DNA of 64,000 nt, from assembly GCF_000739455.1 (NCBI RefSeq), contig NZ_CP009211.1, forward strand, positions 2,379,159 to 2,443,158, written 5' to 3'. The position numbers were made by a program, and so were the translations under genes. The number at the start of each line of letters is the position of its first letter. Within the stretch, counting starts at the first letter, position 1. Origin of the DNA: Corynebacterium imitans. Its GTDB lineage: Bacteria > Actinomycetota > Actinomycetes > Mycobacteriales > Mycobacteriaceae. The notes under the pieces were generated by a model. That model was not told where the DNA came from. It did not search any database and saw only the letters and a program-made list of their open reading frames with translations. Below are positions 62,830 through 64,000 of the stretch, piece by piece.

Positions 62830-63261
62830 ATGCGGATCTATACGCTCGGGTTTTCGCACAAGAGCGCGGAGGAGTTCTTCGACATCCTGCGCGATTTCGG
62901 CGTGCGGCGGGTGGTGGATATTCGCCGCTCCAACACGAATCAGCTCGCCGGGTTTACCAAGAAGGACGACCTGCGCTACTTCCTGCAGGTCATTCTGGGC
63001 ATGCCGTACACGCACGAGCTGGCTCTCGCGCCGTCGACGGATCTGATGCGCGCGTACCGGCATGACGAGATTGGCTTCGATGAGTTTTCGAAGCAGTTAC
63101 GCGAAGAGTACGACGCTGGGGAGGTTTCGTCGCTGGATCGGTCGCTTTTTAACGACGCCGTGCTGCTTTGCTCCGAAGCAGATCCCTCCACCTGTCACCG
63201 GTTGATTGCCGCCGAGTACCTCGCCGAAGTTTGGGACGACGTGGAGGTCGTGCACCTTTAG
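62830..63261 (+). CDS. DUF488 family protein
   Basis: A 143-residue protein with the DUF488 features YTLGFSHKSAEEF, VVDIRRSNTNQLAGF and a C-terminal LLCSEADPSTCHRLIAAEYL. GGAGG precedes ATG 62830. The family is widespread and uncharacterised. Likely co-transcribed with the nitroreductase. Confidence 0.92.
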   Translation: MRIYTLGFSHKSAEEFFDILRDFGVRRVVDIRRSNTNQLAGFTKKDDLRYFLQVILGMPYTHELALAPSTDLMRAYRHDEIGFDEFSKQLREEYDAGEVSSLDRSLFNDAVLLCSEADPSTCHRLIAAEYLAEVWDDVEVVHL

Positions 63262-63275
63262 GGTTGTGTTTGGGC

Positions 63276-63695
63276 TTAGCTGTGCTGTTCGCCGGTGAGC
63301 ATGCTGAGCAGCAAAATGTTGCCCTCCGACAGGGCATCATCCGGGCAGTAGACCGCGTGCGGCACGTAGGCGCGCAGGTGGACGACCTCGCCTGGCTTGA
63401 GCGGGAAACGCTCGCCGCCGCACTCGAACTCCAGGGCGCCGTTGAGGCACTGCACGGTGACCGGGTGGGCCGCTTTGTGGTCCGGAAGCGTCTGGCCGGG
63501 GCAGAAATTGAAGACGATGAGGTTCGCGCCGTCACCCTGCAGCAGGCGCTTGACCCCAGGCCGCGCGTTGTCTGGCCGCGGGGCGACAGCGTTGATCGTT
63601 TGGATGCAGGTGGCGTGGTCGGTTGAGTCTGCCGAGTCGGCAGCACCAAACACTTCGGGGCGGTTGACGGGTAGGTCATCTTCGGGCTGAGACAT
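63276..63695 (-). CDS. Cupin-domain protein
   Basis: A 139-residue protein with a single cupin barrel: DHKAAHPVTVQCLNGALEF and LKPGEVVHLRAYVPHAV approximate cupin motifs 1 and 2, with several His/Glu positions for a metal. ATG 63695 was chosen over ATG 63752, which would overlap a TAAAAT -10-like element. It lies tail to tail with the DUF488 gene. Substrate unknown. Confidence 0.85.
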   Translation of the reverse strand: MSQPEDDLPVNRPEVFGAADSADSTDHATCIQTINAVAPRPDNARPGVKRLLQGDGANLIVFNFCPGQTLPDHKAAHPVTVQCLNGALEFECGGERFPLKPGEVVHLRAYVPHAVYCPDDALSEGNILLLSMLTGEQHS

Positions 63696-63814
63696 CGTTG
63701 ATCCAATCTGTGGGGTCTCGGGGGTGGTGGCGTCTGGGCGTTTACGCACCATTTTATCGGCTCAGTCCGCAGCGTGTGGCATACGCAGGACTACTCTTCG
63801 GCGGACCAGTTCTC

Positions 63815-63904
63815 AATGGAGCTAGCTCCGTTTGGCGTTTTCGGTTTGATGCGACCTGGGGTTTTCTACCCGGTGCGCGTGCAAATGGCGCTAGCTCCGT
63901 TTGG
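63815..63904. repeat. Pair of short direct repeats in right-end intergenic DNA
   Basis: AATGGAGCTAGCTCCGTTTG at 63815 and AATGGCGCTAGCTCCGTTTG at 63884 differ at one base and lie about 69 nt apart. Each carries a GCTAGC core; the first is a 12-bp palindrome GGAGCTAGCTCC. They lie in the ~300 bases after the cupin gene (63696-64000), where I see no convincing coding region. Confidence 0.7.
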
Positions 63905-64000
63905 GTCAGGCGGCAGACCGCCGCCATACGCCCACTCCCCCACCGCAAACGGTTACATTTTGGTCACTTCCAAGATTCCACCAACATGACGCATCCCATA

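Noticed and set aside
63754..63989. Overlapping 64- and 71-codon ORFs at the right edge
   Set aside because: Both strands are open across a pair of direct repeats; no ribosome site, conserved motif or promoter supports either.

Overview
The window reads as a chromosomal segment of a Corynebacterium or very close relative. Support comes from a partial actinobacterial 16S rRNA gene, the mycobacterial/corynebacterial order ponA - GT87 membrane protein - rpsF - ssb - rplI - dnaB, a DUF222-HNH nuclease, a DUF5318 protein, an HrtBA heme exporter divergent from a ChrSA-type two-component system, and about nineteen genes with a TAnnnT -10 element only 6-8 nt before the start codon (leaderless transcripts). 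The species cannot be named from this alone.

Layout. 1-1428 is the 5' part of a minus-strand 16S rRNA gene, with its leader (boxA) and promoter to about 2067. 2068-9520 holds a GntR-controlled ABC exporter with a 22-bp palindromic operator, an NYN-domain protein, PspA, thioredoxin and a copper operon (HMA-like protein, CopZ, CopA) behind a CsoR-type operator. 9617-21331 is the replication, ribosome and cell-wall block, interrupted by a RecQ-like helicase and an HNH nuclease; five DnaA-box-like sites lie between dnaB and the helicase. 21398-30771 is housekeeping: MarR, UspA, TrhO, DUF1846, Nei/Fpg, Nnr, a flavin oxidoreductase and TetR. 31032-45376 is mostly envelope: two paralogous secreted proteins, transporters, HrtBA/ChrSA, DUF202 and VanZ proteins, and three paralogous membrane proteins. 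leuS ends this block at 48300.

48.3-62.0 kb is an accessory island. An AlbA_2/Schlafen-type ATPase gene is bracketed exactly by two ~140-bp imperfect direct repeats. A flavodoxin-like gene follows, then a compact type I-G (formerly I-U) CRISPR-Cas locus: cas7 (csb1), csb2 (Cas5-Cas6), cas3, a short Cas8-like gene, cas4-cas1 fusion, cas2, and an array of 30 repeats and 29 spacers. The last five cas genes are joined by 4-nt start/stop overlaps. A perfect 22-bp inverted repeat flanks the island, and a chromosome-wide 11-mer is absent inside it.

The strongest candidates for something undescribed are these. (1) A degenerate CRISPR repeat plus spacer-like segment upstream of cas7 whose seed matches the cas promoter, i.e. 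a likely crRNA-like autoregulator. (2) A boxA-containing element in the CRISPR leader shared with the rRNA leader. (3) The direct-repeat-bracketed AlbA_2 cassette. (4) A dispersed 11-mer, GCTTATCGACG, present in 15 exact copies. A nitroreductase, a DUF488 protein and a cupin follow the array, and the window ends in a small repeat-bearing non-coding stretch.
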